A DNA stretch of 64,000 nt, taken from the NCBI GenBank assembly GCA_029817715.1, contig JARUPY010000569.1, positions 1 to 64,000 of the forward strand. The letters are read 5' to 3'. The DNA comes from Melastoma dodecandrum. Its lineage: Eukaryota; Streptophyta; Magnoliopsida; Myrtales; Melastomataceae. Shown piece after piece: positions 34,470 to 45,104 of this stretch. Made by a program: the position numbers and the translations under genes. A model generated the notes under the pieces. That model did no database searches and was not told where the DNA came from. It saw only the letters and a program-made list of their open reading frames with translations. The number at the start of each line of letters is the position of its first letter. Position 1 is the first letter of the stretch.

Positions 34470-35430
34470 ATGTCGACCTCAGATTTCCAATTTGACAATA
34501 ATATCATAAAATGTAGCTATCCTTTATATTGATGCCTCCTCGCGAGATATAAAAGAGAATTTGACGCTCTTAGTGTTTTTGGTTTGTATTTCAAGCGTTC
34601 GTCCCGTCGCCAAAACTTCGATCGACAATCAATCCTTCCCATTCACAATCCCCGATATTCTTTTTAGTGTTCTTCGTAGCAACCTTCCACGAGTCCTCCC
34701 TCTTTTTTCTTACACTTTGTGCGTTCACCCGTTATAAAATTAATAAGTGATGGAGCACGATAATAACATTACTCTATTAGCACAAAGAAATAAGAGTTTG
34801 GCATCACGCACTTCCCCCCAATGTGCAATTTTTTATTTTGTATTTTTTAATGTGATTCCTGTTCAAGTTTTTGGTATCCCAAAGTGTCCTTGACAAAAAC
34901 ACGTCATCCATGACCTGACCCTCTCCTCGGAAGTTGACTTTCGGACATCCCTCCCTTGCTTCGGAACTTAGCCTTTTCGCAGCATTTGACATTTCCCTTG
35001 TGTCGGTCCTCCTCGTTCCTCTCTTCAAGGCAATACGAAAGTAAAACCTGAATCCGACTACGGATAAGATTTGTGGTCCGAAATAGAACATTGAGAGAGT
35101 ATCCGTTTGATAAAACATGTGTAAGTCGTATGTCATAAAAAAAGTGCTTGTTATAAAAATATGGTAAACACTTCGTATTTATTTCGTACAAGAAAAACAT
35201 AATTTTATACTCAGTTGGATACAGAGGGTTAGACATATTTATTATCATAACTATATCTTCTTCTCGCTTGAAGACATGGCCATCGAACCAAGTAAATTTC
35301 ACGTATATCTTTATTCTTAGTTTGAACTTTCGATCAAGGAGCGGATTTTATTCGACGTATGTTCAAGAGTTTTCTACTAATGCCCATTGGCTTTAGAGCT
35401 TGATTGGTGTAATACCCCAAATGTTTCTAC
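34470..35430. repeat. Block 1 distal repeat R (noncoding), copy 1
   Basis: About 960 bp shared with 38106-38810 in the tandem block and, in reverse, with about 39640-42400. Landmarks: ATATAAAAGAG near 34550, TATTTCAAGCGTTCG near 34588, ATAAAATTAATAAGTGATGG near 34735, CTTCCCCCCAATG near 34810 and CCGAAATAGAACATTGAGAG near 35080. Small minus-strand frames in it (34804-35302) have no recognisable domain and are not preserved in the other copies. I judge it noncoding, perhaps an old LTR or gene flank. Confidence 0.55.
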
Positions 35431-35971
35431 AAATATTAGCTGACATTTATTTATAAAAGATTATACATTTTTACTAACCTTTTATTTCGTAAATCATAAA
35501 TTTTTTTACCATGGAATAGCTGACATTCATACATAAAAGCTTATACAGATTTACAAACCAATCTTTGATACATTGTCACTGTCGTGAAAGTTCATACATA
35601 TCTACACCTCTACATTTTTACGCTGAAATAATGTCTTCGCATGACCACAATGTTGACACGTTTAAAAGGTTTAGGCAATTCAAAAAGTCATACAAGTTCC
35701 TTTTTTTCTAAGGAAATTTTACGAGATTACTAAAAAAAGAAAAGCAACGACCAGGTTTTATTAATTCATACAACGAAAGTCGATGACCGGAAACAACCTG
35801 AAACACCCACCAGGGATGGATGTATGGATCACCGTAAGACAAACTTTGACTAAAATAAACATTCGAGCCAACGAGACTTTGATTCGCACTTGCTTGAGTC
35901 CCCCTCCCCCCCCCCCCTCAGTTTGTTTTACGCCAGAACGAAATGGGGTACCTGCGACCAGCCTGCGAATT

Positions 35972-36970
35972 TTAGAGCGTGAGCCCAGATCCGCTTAGCT
36001 TCTCCTTGGTGATGCGATCTAGCCTCTCGACCATCTCCGGGCTCAACAGATTCATCCAGTCACCCACCTCCCCTTTCCTAAAGAAGGTGTTGTTCTCCTC
36101 CCCAGAGTTAAGCTTACCATTCTTATTGACCTCCAGCTGGCTCAGGCTTTCGAAACTGCACATCCTCAGTATCTCTTCTGCCGCGTCGTCCTCGTCCTCT
36201 TCGAACGGAAAGCCGATAAACTTAGCCACCCCCTTTAAGGTCTCGAACGGTCTCTCCTTCATATCCTCGTACCTGAGGAACAACACTTTCTCCGGGTTTT
36301 CCAAGCTGGCTTTCCAATACCCCAAGACATGATCCCAGCAGGGCCCAAACACGTTTACCCCCCGACAAAACCTGTCGAATATCTCCTCGAGGGAATCACA
36401 TTTCTCCTTTTGCCTCAGCTTGCTTGCAAAGTGCCATAAGGACGAGAATGTGTCCTTCATGTTGCGACACATGTAAACGATCTTGCACTTGGAGTCTCTT
36501 ATGCTGTCAGGGAGCAGGGGATAAGGGATGTGGGTGGAAAAAATCCTGGGGGAAGAGAAGGACGACAGGTCTGGATTTTCATTGTCAATGAATAATTTTA
36601 ACTCCAGGAAAGGCACGAGCTCGTGGGGGTTTGTCGTGAGCAACGGGTTGGGCTGTTCCAGGTTGTCCCCACCCATGTATCGGTGGGACAACGCAAAGAG
36701 GATAGCCTTAAGCCACGTGGTGCCTGATTTCGGCAAGGTGGCGAGAAGGACGTCGTCATCGCGGGCAAGGAAGTTTTTCCGGCAAGAGAGGACTCCATTC
36801 AAGTGGGAAGCTGCGAACCAGAAGCCACAGTAGAGGTGGAGACGGGACGCGACCCAGCCCTTCTCGGACGGCAAGGTTGGGAGGAGGTCCCTGCATTCCT
36901 GGGTGATATTGTCTTCTTGAAGGTACTTGGGCAAGGGAAGAGTGGACAAAGATGATCCATTTGACGCCAT
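35972..36970 (-). CDS. Cytosolic sulfotransferase (plant SOT family)
   Basis: An uninterrupted, intronless frame of 332 residues, the usual size for plant SOTs. It transfers the sulfonate of PAPS to a hydroxyl of a small molecule in the cytosol. Sequence evidence: the 5'-phosphosulfate loop TLPKSGTTW at residues 78-86, the catalytic His147 in FSTHIPYPLL, the 3'-phosphate-binding Arg169 and Ser176 or Ser177 in YMCRNMKDTFSS, and FRKGEVGDW at 297-305. The start at 36970 is supported by MASNGSS..LPLPKYLQE, shared with the fragment at 17022-17210. Plant members act on flavonols, hydroxyjasmonate, brassinosteroids and other substrates. The substrate here cannot be read from the sequence; a hydroxyjasmonate-type SOT is possible. 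It is the only complete copy of three in tandem, all in the same orientation. Confidence 0.93.
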   Translation of the reverse strand: MASNGSSLSTLPLPKYLQEDNITQECRDLLPTLPSEKGWVASRLHLYCGFWFAASHLNGVLSCRKNFLARDDDVLLATLPKSGTTWLKAILFALSHRYMGGDNLEQPNPLLTTNPHELVPFLELKLFIDNENPDLSSFSSPRIFSTHIPYPLLPDSIRDSKCKIVYMCRNMKDTFSSLWHFASKLRQKEKCDSLEEIFDRFCRGVNVFGPCWDHVLGYWKASLENPEKVLFLRYEDMKERPFETLKGVAKFIGFPFEEDEDDAAEEILRMCSFESLSQLEVNKNGKLNSGEENNTFFRKGEVGDWMNLLSPEMVERLDRITKEKLSGSGLTL

Positions 36971-37289
36971 ATGAGAAAGAGTTGTGAATGTTAGCAGGGT
37001 TTTGAGTTGATAACCAAAATGTAGATCGGTCGGTCATACTCTTTCACCGGAACATACTCTTCCACCGAAATAAAGAATCGCCTGTTTGCAAATGATGCGG
37101 TCCCCGTCATGAATCACGTGGAAATGTACATCGGTCGGTCCCGTTCCTCAACAATCAGTCCGGCGCAATTGAAATAATCGGTTTCTCGGTGGTATGTAAT
37201 TTTTGGATTAATAAATCTATCATCAACAATCAGTCCGGCGCAATTGAAATAATAACGGATGGACAAACTGAGTTGGGATTTTTCAACTT
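36971..37289 (-). promoter_or_regulatory. Upstream region of the sulfotransferase gene
   Basis: Contains AATCACGTGGAA near 37115 with a CACGTG core (G-box type), conserved in the pseudogene copy near 20725, and a repeated ATCAGTCCGGCGCAATTGA at about 37155 and 37236. No clear TATA box at a convincing distance. Part of the region between 36960 and 37045 is absent upstream of the pseudogene. Confidence 0.4.
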
Positions 37290-38090
37290 TGTTAATATTT
37301 TTTGAGCTTCGACGGAAACCGCGGAAGCATAAACTATCTGACGTATAATTTTCGTGGTACGTATAAATTGAATAATAAAATACTTGAAATAACTCATGCC
37401 TTATTATTTTAAAAAGTTTAATAACGTTTGAGTATGATCACTTTAATCCTCTAACAATATTCACATACATGTCCCAATTAGAATACTTTAGTGCAACATC
37501 TCATAATTATTTCTAAATTTCTTATTTCTTTTAATCGACTGTAATAATACTAGATTTTCAAAGTATGCTCGCAATTTTTTTAATCCAAGAAATTCTTATT
37601 CCAAAATTTGCATATTTTAAATTTAATATAAGTTAGGAATTAAATAAATAATGTCTACGTCGACATGTTTTAGCCTGCGATAATCTATGTTCTATATATG
37701 AAATCAGTGTACAATTATACACACAGACTATGGCATTTGCGTCCAACGTAGCCACCCAACAAAATAAAATATTAATAAATCATAAACCACGTTAAACCGA
37801 TTACTATGTAATTTAATATCTATATCTCGCCGGAATCCTAATTAATTTATTAAATTGAATTAATCGTCTTACTTTATTTCTGAAAGATAATATATCTTAA
37901 TTTAAATGGTAAATATTCCTCCATGACGGTGTATTTAAAATAACTAATATCTCAATCAAGATGACATGATGTCAACTCTCTAATTCAAGAAAACGATGGA
38001 TCATATATTAAGTCAAGTCCCACACCTCGCTAGACGCTCAGTAACCTTTTTACTTTAATCCAATGAAAAACTACTTTTAAGGACATTAAA
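37290..38090 (-). repeat. LTR-like repeat, copy B, truncated
   Basis: Aligns to copy A (20890-21892) up to about 21790. The right third of the repeat and the first 230 bases of repeat R are missing. At 38091 it passes into a short filler, then repeat R. Confidence 0.65.
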
Positions 38091-38810
38091 ATTAACTCAA
38101 ATCCCACGCCTCCCTCTTTTTTCTTACACTTTGTGCGTTTACCCGTTATAAAATTAATAAGTGATGGAGCACGATAGTAACATAACTGTACTAGCAGAAA
38201 GGAATAAGACTTTGGCATCAATTTTTTATTTTTTATTTTTTAATGTGATTCCTGTTCAAGCTTTTGGTATCCCAAAGTGTCGTTGCCAAAAACACGTCAT
38301 CCATGACCTAACCGTGTCATCGGAAGTTGACTTTCGGACATCCCTCCCTTGCTTCGCAACTCAGCCTTTTCGCAGCATTTGACATTGCCTTTGTGTCGGT
38401 CCTCCTCGGTCCTCTCTTCAAGGCAATAAGAAAGTAAAACCTGAATCCGACGACGGATAAGATTTGTGGTCCGAAATAGAACATTGAGAGAGTATCCGTT
38501 TCATAAAACATGTGTAAGTCGTATGTCATAAAAATATGATAAATACTTCGTATTTACTTCGTACAAGAAAAACATAATTTTATACTCAGTTGGATACAGA
38601 GGGTTAGACATATTTGATATCATAACTATATCTTCTTCTCGCTTGAAGACATGGACATCGAACCAAGTAAATTTCACGTATATCTTTATTCTTAGTTTCA
38701 AATTTCGATCAAGGAGTAGATTTTATTCAACGTTCAAGGGTTTTCTACTAATGACCATTGGCGTTAGTACTTGATTCGTGTAATACTCCAAATGTTTCCA
38801 CAAATATTTC
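38091..38810. repeat. Deletion junction with filler, then repeat R copy 2
   Basis: 38091-38112 is identical to 21709-21730 of copy A, although copy B's own equivalent (near 38008-38029) has diverged. Then CCTCCCTCTTTTTTCTTAC joins at the position equivalent to 34695 in repeat R. The rest follows copy 1 of R to about 38810. No gene. Confidence 0.65.
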
Positions 38811-39639
38811 TCTTTTAAAATTTTTCAAACAAAATCTAATCACTTGACCATCTCCTAATTACATTTAAATCATTCGAGATTTCCACCATCGCAAATTATC
38901 CACCTTATCAAGATTTAATCCCGTTCATCACTCTAAAAAAATCCCATTCCCCATTAAAAAAATATCTTACCTTCTTTATCCCATCAAAAGATGAACTTAG
39001 ATGCAATTCTTCTAACCCTTCTGACATTCCTATCATCTTTCATACTATAAACAAAAGTAGATAATTACACACGTAAAAAAATCAATTATTCCCCATTAGA
39101 GGATCTTTAAAATCCTCTCCTTCTTAAGAGCCAAAGCCTCCCCATCCCCTTCAGACAAAAAACAGATAAACACACAATCACCCCATACAATCTCAAATAC
39201 GTTCCTCCTCCCCCTCCTGGGAATCAGAGGCCAACTCATCGCCCCAAACGATCGAAGGCCAACTCCCTCACATACAGACAGAAATCGGAGCCAATGGCTA
39301 CCCCTCTCCAATACTGACGAGCCAAAGTCTCCCAACCAGCTGCCACAGCTACAATCCAAGCATGGTGCCCCAAGGCAACCTTGTAACGGACTCCCCGACG
39401 TCCTTCTTCATCCTGGGGCGAGGCAACCCCTCTGTGAGTTTATAGCCTTTTTCTCATAATCACGCAGCCACTCTTTCACCTTATAGCATAATTGACCACT
39501 ATACTATTAGCATTTTCATTTTAACATGATACATGCTGAAATTCACATTCAAATCCAACTTATTGATCTCAACCTTGCTAACTATCATGGATCTTGACTA
39601 TGCTTAATCAAACTCTAATGCCAACTCTCTGCATAGAAA
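38811..39639. other. Intergenic, no recognised gene
   Basis: A/T-rich to 39090, then a more G/C-rich stretch (39096-39440). The latter has a minus-strand frame of 87 residues at 39096-39359 (SVCEGVGLRSFGAMSWPLIP) that I do not recognise. It could be a gene or transposon fragment; nothing else supports it. Confidence 0.4.
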
Positions 39640-39772
39640 CCCCTAAACATGTGCTAAATCGAATACGGTCCTTGTATGAGATTTAAATAAGAAAAAAAAG
39701 ACACGTGAAATTTACTAGGTTTGGTGGCCACTTTTACAAGAGAGAAGATGGTATGACTAATAATAAATATTT

Positions 39773-40728
39773 GGAAAAATATATATTTATGACCCCAATT
39801 TTGAGCAAAATTTCTGTTTTGTCAATATTTTAGTTTGTCATATAATTTTGTCACAAATTTTCGCTTTCATATTAAGTTTGGCCAATCTTGAATTTCTTCT
39901 CGCGAAAGACAAACAAGGCCTTAATATAGCCTGACCCCTGTCTTATAATAGCGGAATTCCAACCTCTCATTCATTCGCCTCATAATTCACTTTACATGTA
40001 GCAATGACCTCCCAATAGAGCAATCATCCGACCTTCGTCAATGCCCTTGGCCATGACCCTCCTTTAGTTTGAGTTTTTTATTCAACCAACTCTTCTTAGT
40101 TGCTAATCTTGAAGTGACTAGCCAAAATAAAAAAAGAAATAAAAAAAAGGCTGCTAAGTTGAAATTATGAAAGATTTCTATCACAATACAATATAATAAA
40201 GTAAGAAATATTAAAAAGAATTGAATATTTATTTTGCAAGTTTAAGTGGAAGAACGAATTGAAATTCTATTGAATTTAGCTATATTGATTTCAATTTTAA
40301 GTTATAGTATATAGTATGATTGTATGTGTGATAGCATCTACTATACCAGGAATATCAATGAACCTTATTATTTCAATTGCACAGGATACTATTTTTTAGC
40401 TTCTGGAATCTCTTTCTGTTTATTTTTTATTGTATCACCAATTATCGTCCAACTCCGGCTTCCAACTCACTTGATTTGACCATCGAATTTTTAAATAAAA
40501 TGACATACGATAGGTTTCAATATTATTTATCATTTTTTAATTTTTTTCCTTTTTAGTCAATAAATGAAAATTGTGCCTTAAGGTCTGTTTGGCTTTCGCG
40601 TGACAAAATTCAGGATTGGCCAAAATCAAAATAGAAACAAAAGTTGGTGACAAAATTATATAACAAACTAAATCAATGACAAAACAGAAATTTGGCTAAA
40701 AGTTGAGGCCATAAATCGATATTTTGCC
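39773..40728. mobile_element. MULE-like MITE with long terminal inverted repeats
   Basis: 956 bp, flanked on both sides by an identical 9-bp TAAATATTT (39764-39772 and 40729-40737). The ends are inverted: GGAAAAATATATATTTATGACC and, reversed from the right, GGCAAAATATCGATTTATGGCC. The arms are about 150 bp (39773-39923 and 40577-40728), sharing AAATTTCTGTTTTGTCA, TTGTCACAA-like and GGCCAATC. Repeat R copy 1 shows the uninterrupted site (ATAATAAATATGTCTAACCC in reverse complement near 35240). The interior has no coding frame, so it is non-autonomous. A 9-bp duplication is typical of Mutator-like transposition. Confidence 0.9.
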
Positions 40729-41051
40729 TAAATATTTCTAACCCTCACTATCCAACCGATTACAAAATCACACTTTTCTTGTACGAAACAAACATGAAGT
40801 GTTTCTCTTGTTTTTGTAATAAGTACCTTTTTTATGACATACTACTTACATTCATGTATTATCAAACAGATACTCTCAATGTTCTACTTTGGACCACAAA
40901 CCCTTTCTGTTGGGTTCGGTATTACTTACGTATAGCCTCGAAGAGAGGAACAAGGGGGACCGACACAAAGGCAATATCAAGTGCAGCGAAAAGGCGAGTT
41001 GCGAAACAAGGAATGAACGTCCAATAGTCAACTTTCGACAAGAGGGGCAGG

Positions 41052-41970
41052 TGTTCGCGTAGAAAACGGACCACGTCGGAAATATTTGGCAATTGGACTC
41101 ACAGGGAAATGTATGTGGTCGCCAGAAAGATGAATTTCAATGATAAAAGATACGACTGTACAAATTCAGAGTTTCGAAAGAGAACTTAGAATCTTACAAC
41201 CATAAAAATGAACGAAGAAGGGGTGATACGGCTGACGTAGGCGTCGTAGACTCGCTGCTGACGTCGTGGACTCGCTGCTGACGTCGTACACTCGCTGCTG
41301 ACGTCGTAGATTCGCTACAGTGCACTGCGCTGTAGACTTGTGTGACGGTAATAGTGCTGACGGAGGGTTGTTGCCGCGGTTACGGTTGCTCGCCGGGACT
41401 GTGGAAGTGCTGGCGGAGGGTTGTTGTCCCGGTTACGGTTGCTCGCCGGGACGGTGGAAGTGCTGGCGGAAGGTGATCACCAAAGCTACGGTTGCTCACT
41501 CCGGTGTTGAAGGTAGTGACCAAATAACACAGGCCGAGGTATCTACTAAAGTCTAAGGGTGACGAGCAATGCAAATCTGTGTTTGGCTGATTGATCGTGC
41601 CTTTTCCTAAGGAGGATCTGTTTCTTTCATACCGAATCTTACTTGCCCTACACGCTTCGCGCGTCCTCAAAACGATCCTCAGATCGTGGCTCAATCTTAA
41701 CTTCTCTCCAGGAATCTCGGAGTCTGTTTTAAAAAGTATCCTTTTAATTTTCTGAGTTGTGTATTGGGATCGTGTGTGTGGGATCGTGTGAGCATGTGTT
41801 GACGCAGGCCGTATACTTAGCTCAGGCCCAAGACATTCTGTAGTGTCAATACATTGACGCAGGCCGTCGTCTTAGCTCAGGCCTGCATCCTACATCGGGT
41901 TGTAGACTTAGGACCACTTTTCTGGGCTTGTAGAGTTAGCACAGGCCCAAGATATTCCGTAGTGTCAACA
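41052..41970 (-). mobile_element. Solo LTR of a Tat-family element
   Basis: 919 bp. In reverse complement it begins TGTTGACAC and ends CGCGAACA, like the LTRs of the 21893-34197 element, and shares ATTTCC-ACGTGGTCCGTTT near the end. Flanks are GCAGG and GTAGG, a 5-bp duplication with one mismatch. It splits repeat R copy 3. No internal element sequence remains, so it probably arose by recombination between two LTRs. Confidence 0.85.
41234..41515. repeat. Two minisatellites inside the solo LTR
   Basis: 41234-41315 has four units of about 20-22 bp based on GACGTCGTAGACTCGCTGCT. 41357-41515 has three units of about 53 bp based on CTGGCGGAGGGTTGTTG, GGTTACGGTTGCTCGCCGGG and ACGGTGGAAGTG. Related cassettes occur at other copy numbers in the other Tat-family LTRs of this window. 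Confidence 0.8.
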
Positions 41971-42400
41971 GTAGGTCATCGATCATGTGTTTTTGGCCGA
42001 GGACACTTTGGGATACCAACTTTGAACAGAAATCACGTAAAAAAGACTTTAAGTTTTGCTCATTGGGGGGAAGTGCGCGATGCCAAGTCTCATTGCTACA
42101 ATATTATTATCGTGCTACATCACTTATTCAATTTTATTACGGGTAAACGCACGAAGAGTAAGGAGAAAGAGGGGACAACCTGGGGAAGGTGGCGATGAAG
42201 AGAAGTAATAAGAAAATCGAGGACTGTGACCGGGAGGGATTGCTTGTTGATCAATATTTCGGAGACGGAACGAACGCTTGAAATACGAACCATAAACACT
42301 TTGGAACGTCGTATCTCTTTTATAACTAGGAGGCATAGATATAAAGGATGGTCACATTTTATGATGTTTTATTTTTCGAAAAAGAAGATACTTGTCAAAA

Positions 42401-43005
42401 TTACGTTCATAAATTTGAAATCTGGTTACTATTTTGCGTTTCTTGCAGACCTGAACACGTTGAACCATGTGAACACATTTTATTGAAGTTTATCCATCCG
42501 TTATTATTTAAGAGTTTCTGGTGGTTGATGATTATCAATCCCTATCCTTTTTTTCTAGAATTACATACCCATCGAGAAAGCAGCAAGGATTGGGACAGAT
42601 TGATCAACATTTCACGTGATTCATGGGATGGACTACGTCATTTACTTACATGCCTTTGTTTAATGTGGTGGAAGAGTATGTAAGGGGAGAAGCATCGGAC
42701 AAAGCCGATCAGTAATCATCTCTGTAGGCGCACATTCAAGCCCTCCAATCGGCGCCTTGATTCGTTCATCGAGGTGATGCGGAGGAAATTGGGGTGGATT
42801 TTCCCTCGATTCCTAATCGAACCTGTTCGGACCCATGCTTGATCTTTCCGAACTCCCCGTGTAGGGTATCTAATTTAGTAGCAATCAATCATAAATAATT
42901 ATTTAGTTAAAATGGAACAGAGAATAGTAGTGACCATGGGCTTGGCCCATGGCCCGTAAGCTTGGGTTTTAAAGCCCAACTACACCTTGTTGGGGGCGGG
43001 GGGCG
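42401..43005. other. Unassigned sequence
   Basis: No recognised gene. A + frame at 42348-42683 (111 residues) shows no domain and overlaps the end of repeat R. 42960-43005 ends in a G-rich run next to repeat C. Confidence 0.35.
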
Positions 43006-44740
43006 TGACCATTCTCCGTAAAGCCGCCTGAGGAAGTGAACTTACTAAAGAGGCTTCAGGGGATCCCCGAGCTAGAATCTGCAACTACTTATGATCTTAC
43101 AAGTGATAGCAATTTCATGTTAAGACATCATGGTCCGTATAATATATTTAAATAACAAAATAATCTTATTCGGAAATTGTACCTTAAAATCTTCGAATAA
43201 ACAAAACGTAATCGCGAACAATCGAGAGCCCCAAGTGTGACTCCTCTAGCGGTATCCACGCGCATACTATCACAAACACTTGACGATCCGATAGGTGCTA
43301 GCCTCTTGGATCGACGAAGAAGAAAATACGGAAATAAAGCTTGAATCGTACGTGCTCCTTTTTCCGGAAAAATTTCTCCAGTCTATAGACTCTTTACCTC
43401 ACTGTCTCTTTTTCTATTGATCCTCAAACTCTCAGACTATCCCCTCTGATTACGTTTTCTTTCAAAACCTTCCATTTGCTCAAAATAAATAATTCGTAAC
43501 GGAATAAATTAATTTACACAATTAATGCAAAGAAATCAACTCATTTTGATTTATTCCGCCAACGTGCACATGAATAAATTATTAAATTAATTTAATGCAA
43601 AAAAAAATTCTTCTAACCGTTTAAAAACAACGGGGCACATGCATTCAAATAATTTAATTAAATAAAATATATATTGGATATAATATTTCAATAAATAAAT
43701 ATTTAATATATATCCTTTATAAATCGACCCGAATAAACCAATATTTGATCTTAGTCTATATATATTTGCTTCCGATATTTCAGAATAAATTAATAACTCA
43801 ATTAATTCTAATTCTGAAATAAAATAATTAATTTAGTATCCACTAAAGTAATCAAAAATATAATGTTCGTGTCGACTTGCTATGCGTACGACCCTCTAGG
43901 TCCTATACATGAAGGCAGTGTATATCCATACACAAACTAAGGTAACCGTCTAGCAATAGTTTTTAGTCACCCAACATATTAGGATAATGATTATAAATCA
44001 TAAACCACTATGAACCGATTACTGTATAATTCAATCTCTTCATCTAACCGACATCGCAATTAATTCGGCGCAAAATACATCATCACCGAATTAATTGGTT
44101 TACTTAATTACCAAGATATAATAGACTCTCTTGAATGTAAAACATTCCTCCTATGGCCATGGATTTTAGAGTCACTAATATCTCTATCAAGTGGCCTAGA
44201 TATTAACTCTCTAATCCAAAATAGCGATGAATCCTATCTTGACTCAATATTATTCTCTCTACGCTTTGTCACACACCCAACAATCGTATTACTCACAATC
44301 CGGTTAAAGACTGCTTTTAACGACGTCAAAGTGCACAAACTGCACGCATAGAATAAAATGAAGGTATCAAGTCAAAAGATCAGTTACACTCGTCCATAAA
44401 GAGGATTGACCAATGATGTTTAATATGTGGTATCTTCTTAAACGGGGCGTGTCCAGTAAACCTAATATCAAGGTATCCCTAAATATAACTTGGATACACT
44501 ATCATCGGTCTATCTTGACCTCAGTCATACTTAGCGATGATCTAGATGTTCGTGTCCCCTCTAAACATCCATTCGATCACGGACTATTTTAGATTAATAT
44601 ACTCATTAATCTGTAGGACTTTATCATTAATAATTTTACGTGCAGAAAAATAAAATAATCAATGACAAATACTCGTCTTTATTAATTATTTATCCATAAA
44701 TATATTAAAGTGTCTTGGCACATAAGTGCACACACTAACA
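43006..44740 (-). repeat. LTR-like repeat, copy C
   Basis: Shares with copy D GTGACTCCTCTAG, GTATCCACGC, TGCTAGCCT, then TTCCGATATTTCAGAATAAAT-like, GTGCGACCCTCTAG-like, CACCCAACATA, TGAACCGATT, CTCTCTAATCCAA, ATTCTCTCTACGCTT, ATCTAGATGTTCGTGTCCC, and the end TGTCTTGGCACATAAGTGCA followed by CACACTAACA. The right end at 44740 is firm; the left end near 43006 is approximate. No matching target duplication was found. No gene inside. Confidence 0.65.
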
Positions 44741-45104
44741 GCCACTTCAACATCCAACAGGGACGAGGAACGGAGGAGAGGTAACAATGTCGATCCGACC
44801 CGGGAGTCGCACCCGGGATTGCATTCGGGTGACCATGTTGTGAGCCGACGCGAGGAGGCGACAATGGCGACCCTTGGTGAGCAGGCGGGGGAAGACAACA
44901 AGAGTAGGGAACAGGGGACGATGACAACTATGGAGAAAGGCGCAAGTAGTATTTCATGATGGATTACTTGGGGGTAAGAAGCGACGCCCAATACACAACA
45001 AGTCCCTCCCGTCGTCATCGTCATGGTCCGCCCTACCTTCTCCTTAAAGAGTGATCCTCCCCCTAAAACATGACCAAAATTCGGTCATTTTCGGGGGAGG
45101 AAAT
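44741..45104. other. Unassigned sequence before the first metalloproteinase copy
   Basis: A G/C-richer stretch with no domain in any frame. A hairpin lies at 45056-45100. No sequence resembling the missing prodomain of the next gene is present, so its 5' half was lost or replaced here. Confidence 0.45.
45056..45100. repeat. Inverted repeat (hairpin) at the metalloproteinase breakpoint
   Basis: CCTCCCCC at 45056-45063 pairs with GGGGGAGG at 45093-45100, and ATGACC at 45070-45075 pairs with GGTCAT at 45083-45088, around a 7-base loop. The spacers between paired arms are unequal (6 and 4 bases). Confidence 0.7.

Larger units (their letters stand above)
35447..38810. repeat. Tandem duplicated block 2 containing the intact sulfotransferase
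   Basis: The block repeats 17624-35430 once the fold-back element (17822-19309) and the Tat element (21893-34197) are subtracted. The order of parts is the same: A/T-rich flank, sulfotransferase on the minus strand, upstream region, LTR-like repeat, distal repeat R. Block 2 lacks both insertions, so either they came after the duplication or block 2 derives from an unoccupied copy. Confidence 0.85.
39640..42400. repeat. Repeat R copy 3, inverted and interrupted twice
   Basis: Read in reverse complement, 42350 down to 41971, then 41051 down to 40738, then 39772 down to about 39640 follows repeat R (34500-35340) in order. Examples: CGTATTTCAAGCGTTCG at the complement of 42268-42284, the CTTCCCCCCAATG block at about 42065-42080, and the ACGTGAAATTTAC block near 39700. 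The two gaps are the solo LTR and the MITE described separately. Confidence 0.75.

Noticed and set aside
34804..35302. Minus-strand frames of 110-132 residues in repeat R
   Set aside because: Not conserved as frames in copies 2 and 3 of the repeat, and no domain.
35979..36833. Frames of 101-117 residues on + opposite the sulfotransferase
   Set aside because: They are antisense shadows of the conserved coding strand and also appear, broken, opposite the pseudogene.
39096..39359. An 87-residue minus-strand frame as a possible gene
   Set aside because: No domain, no neighbours and no second copy; kept only as unassigned.
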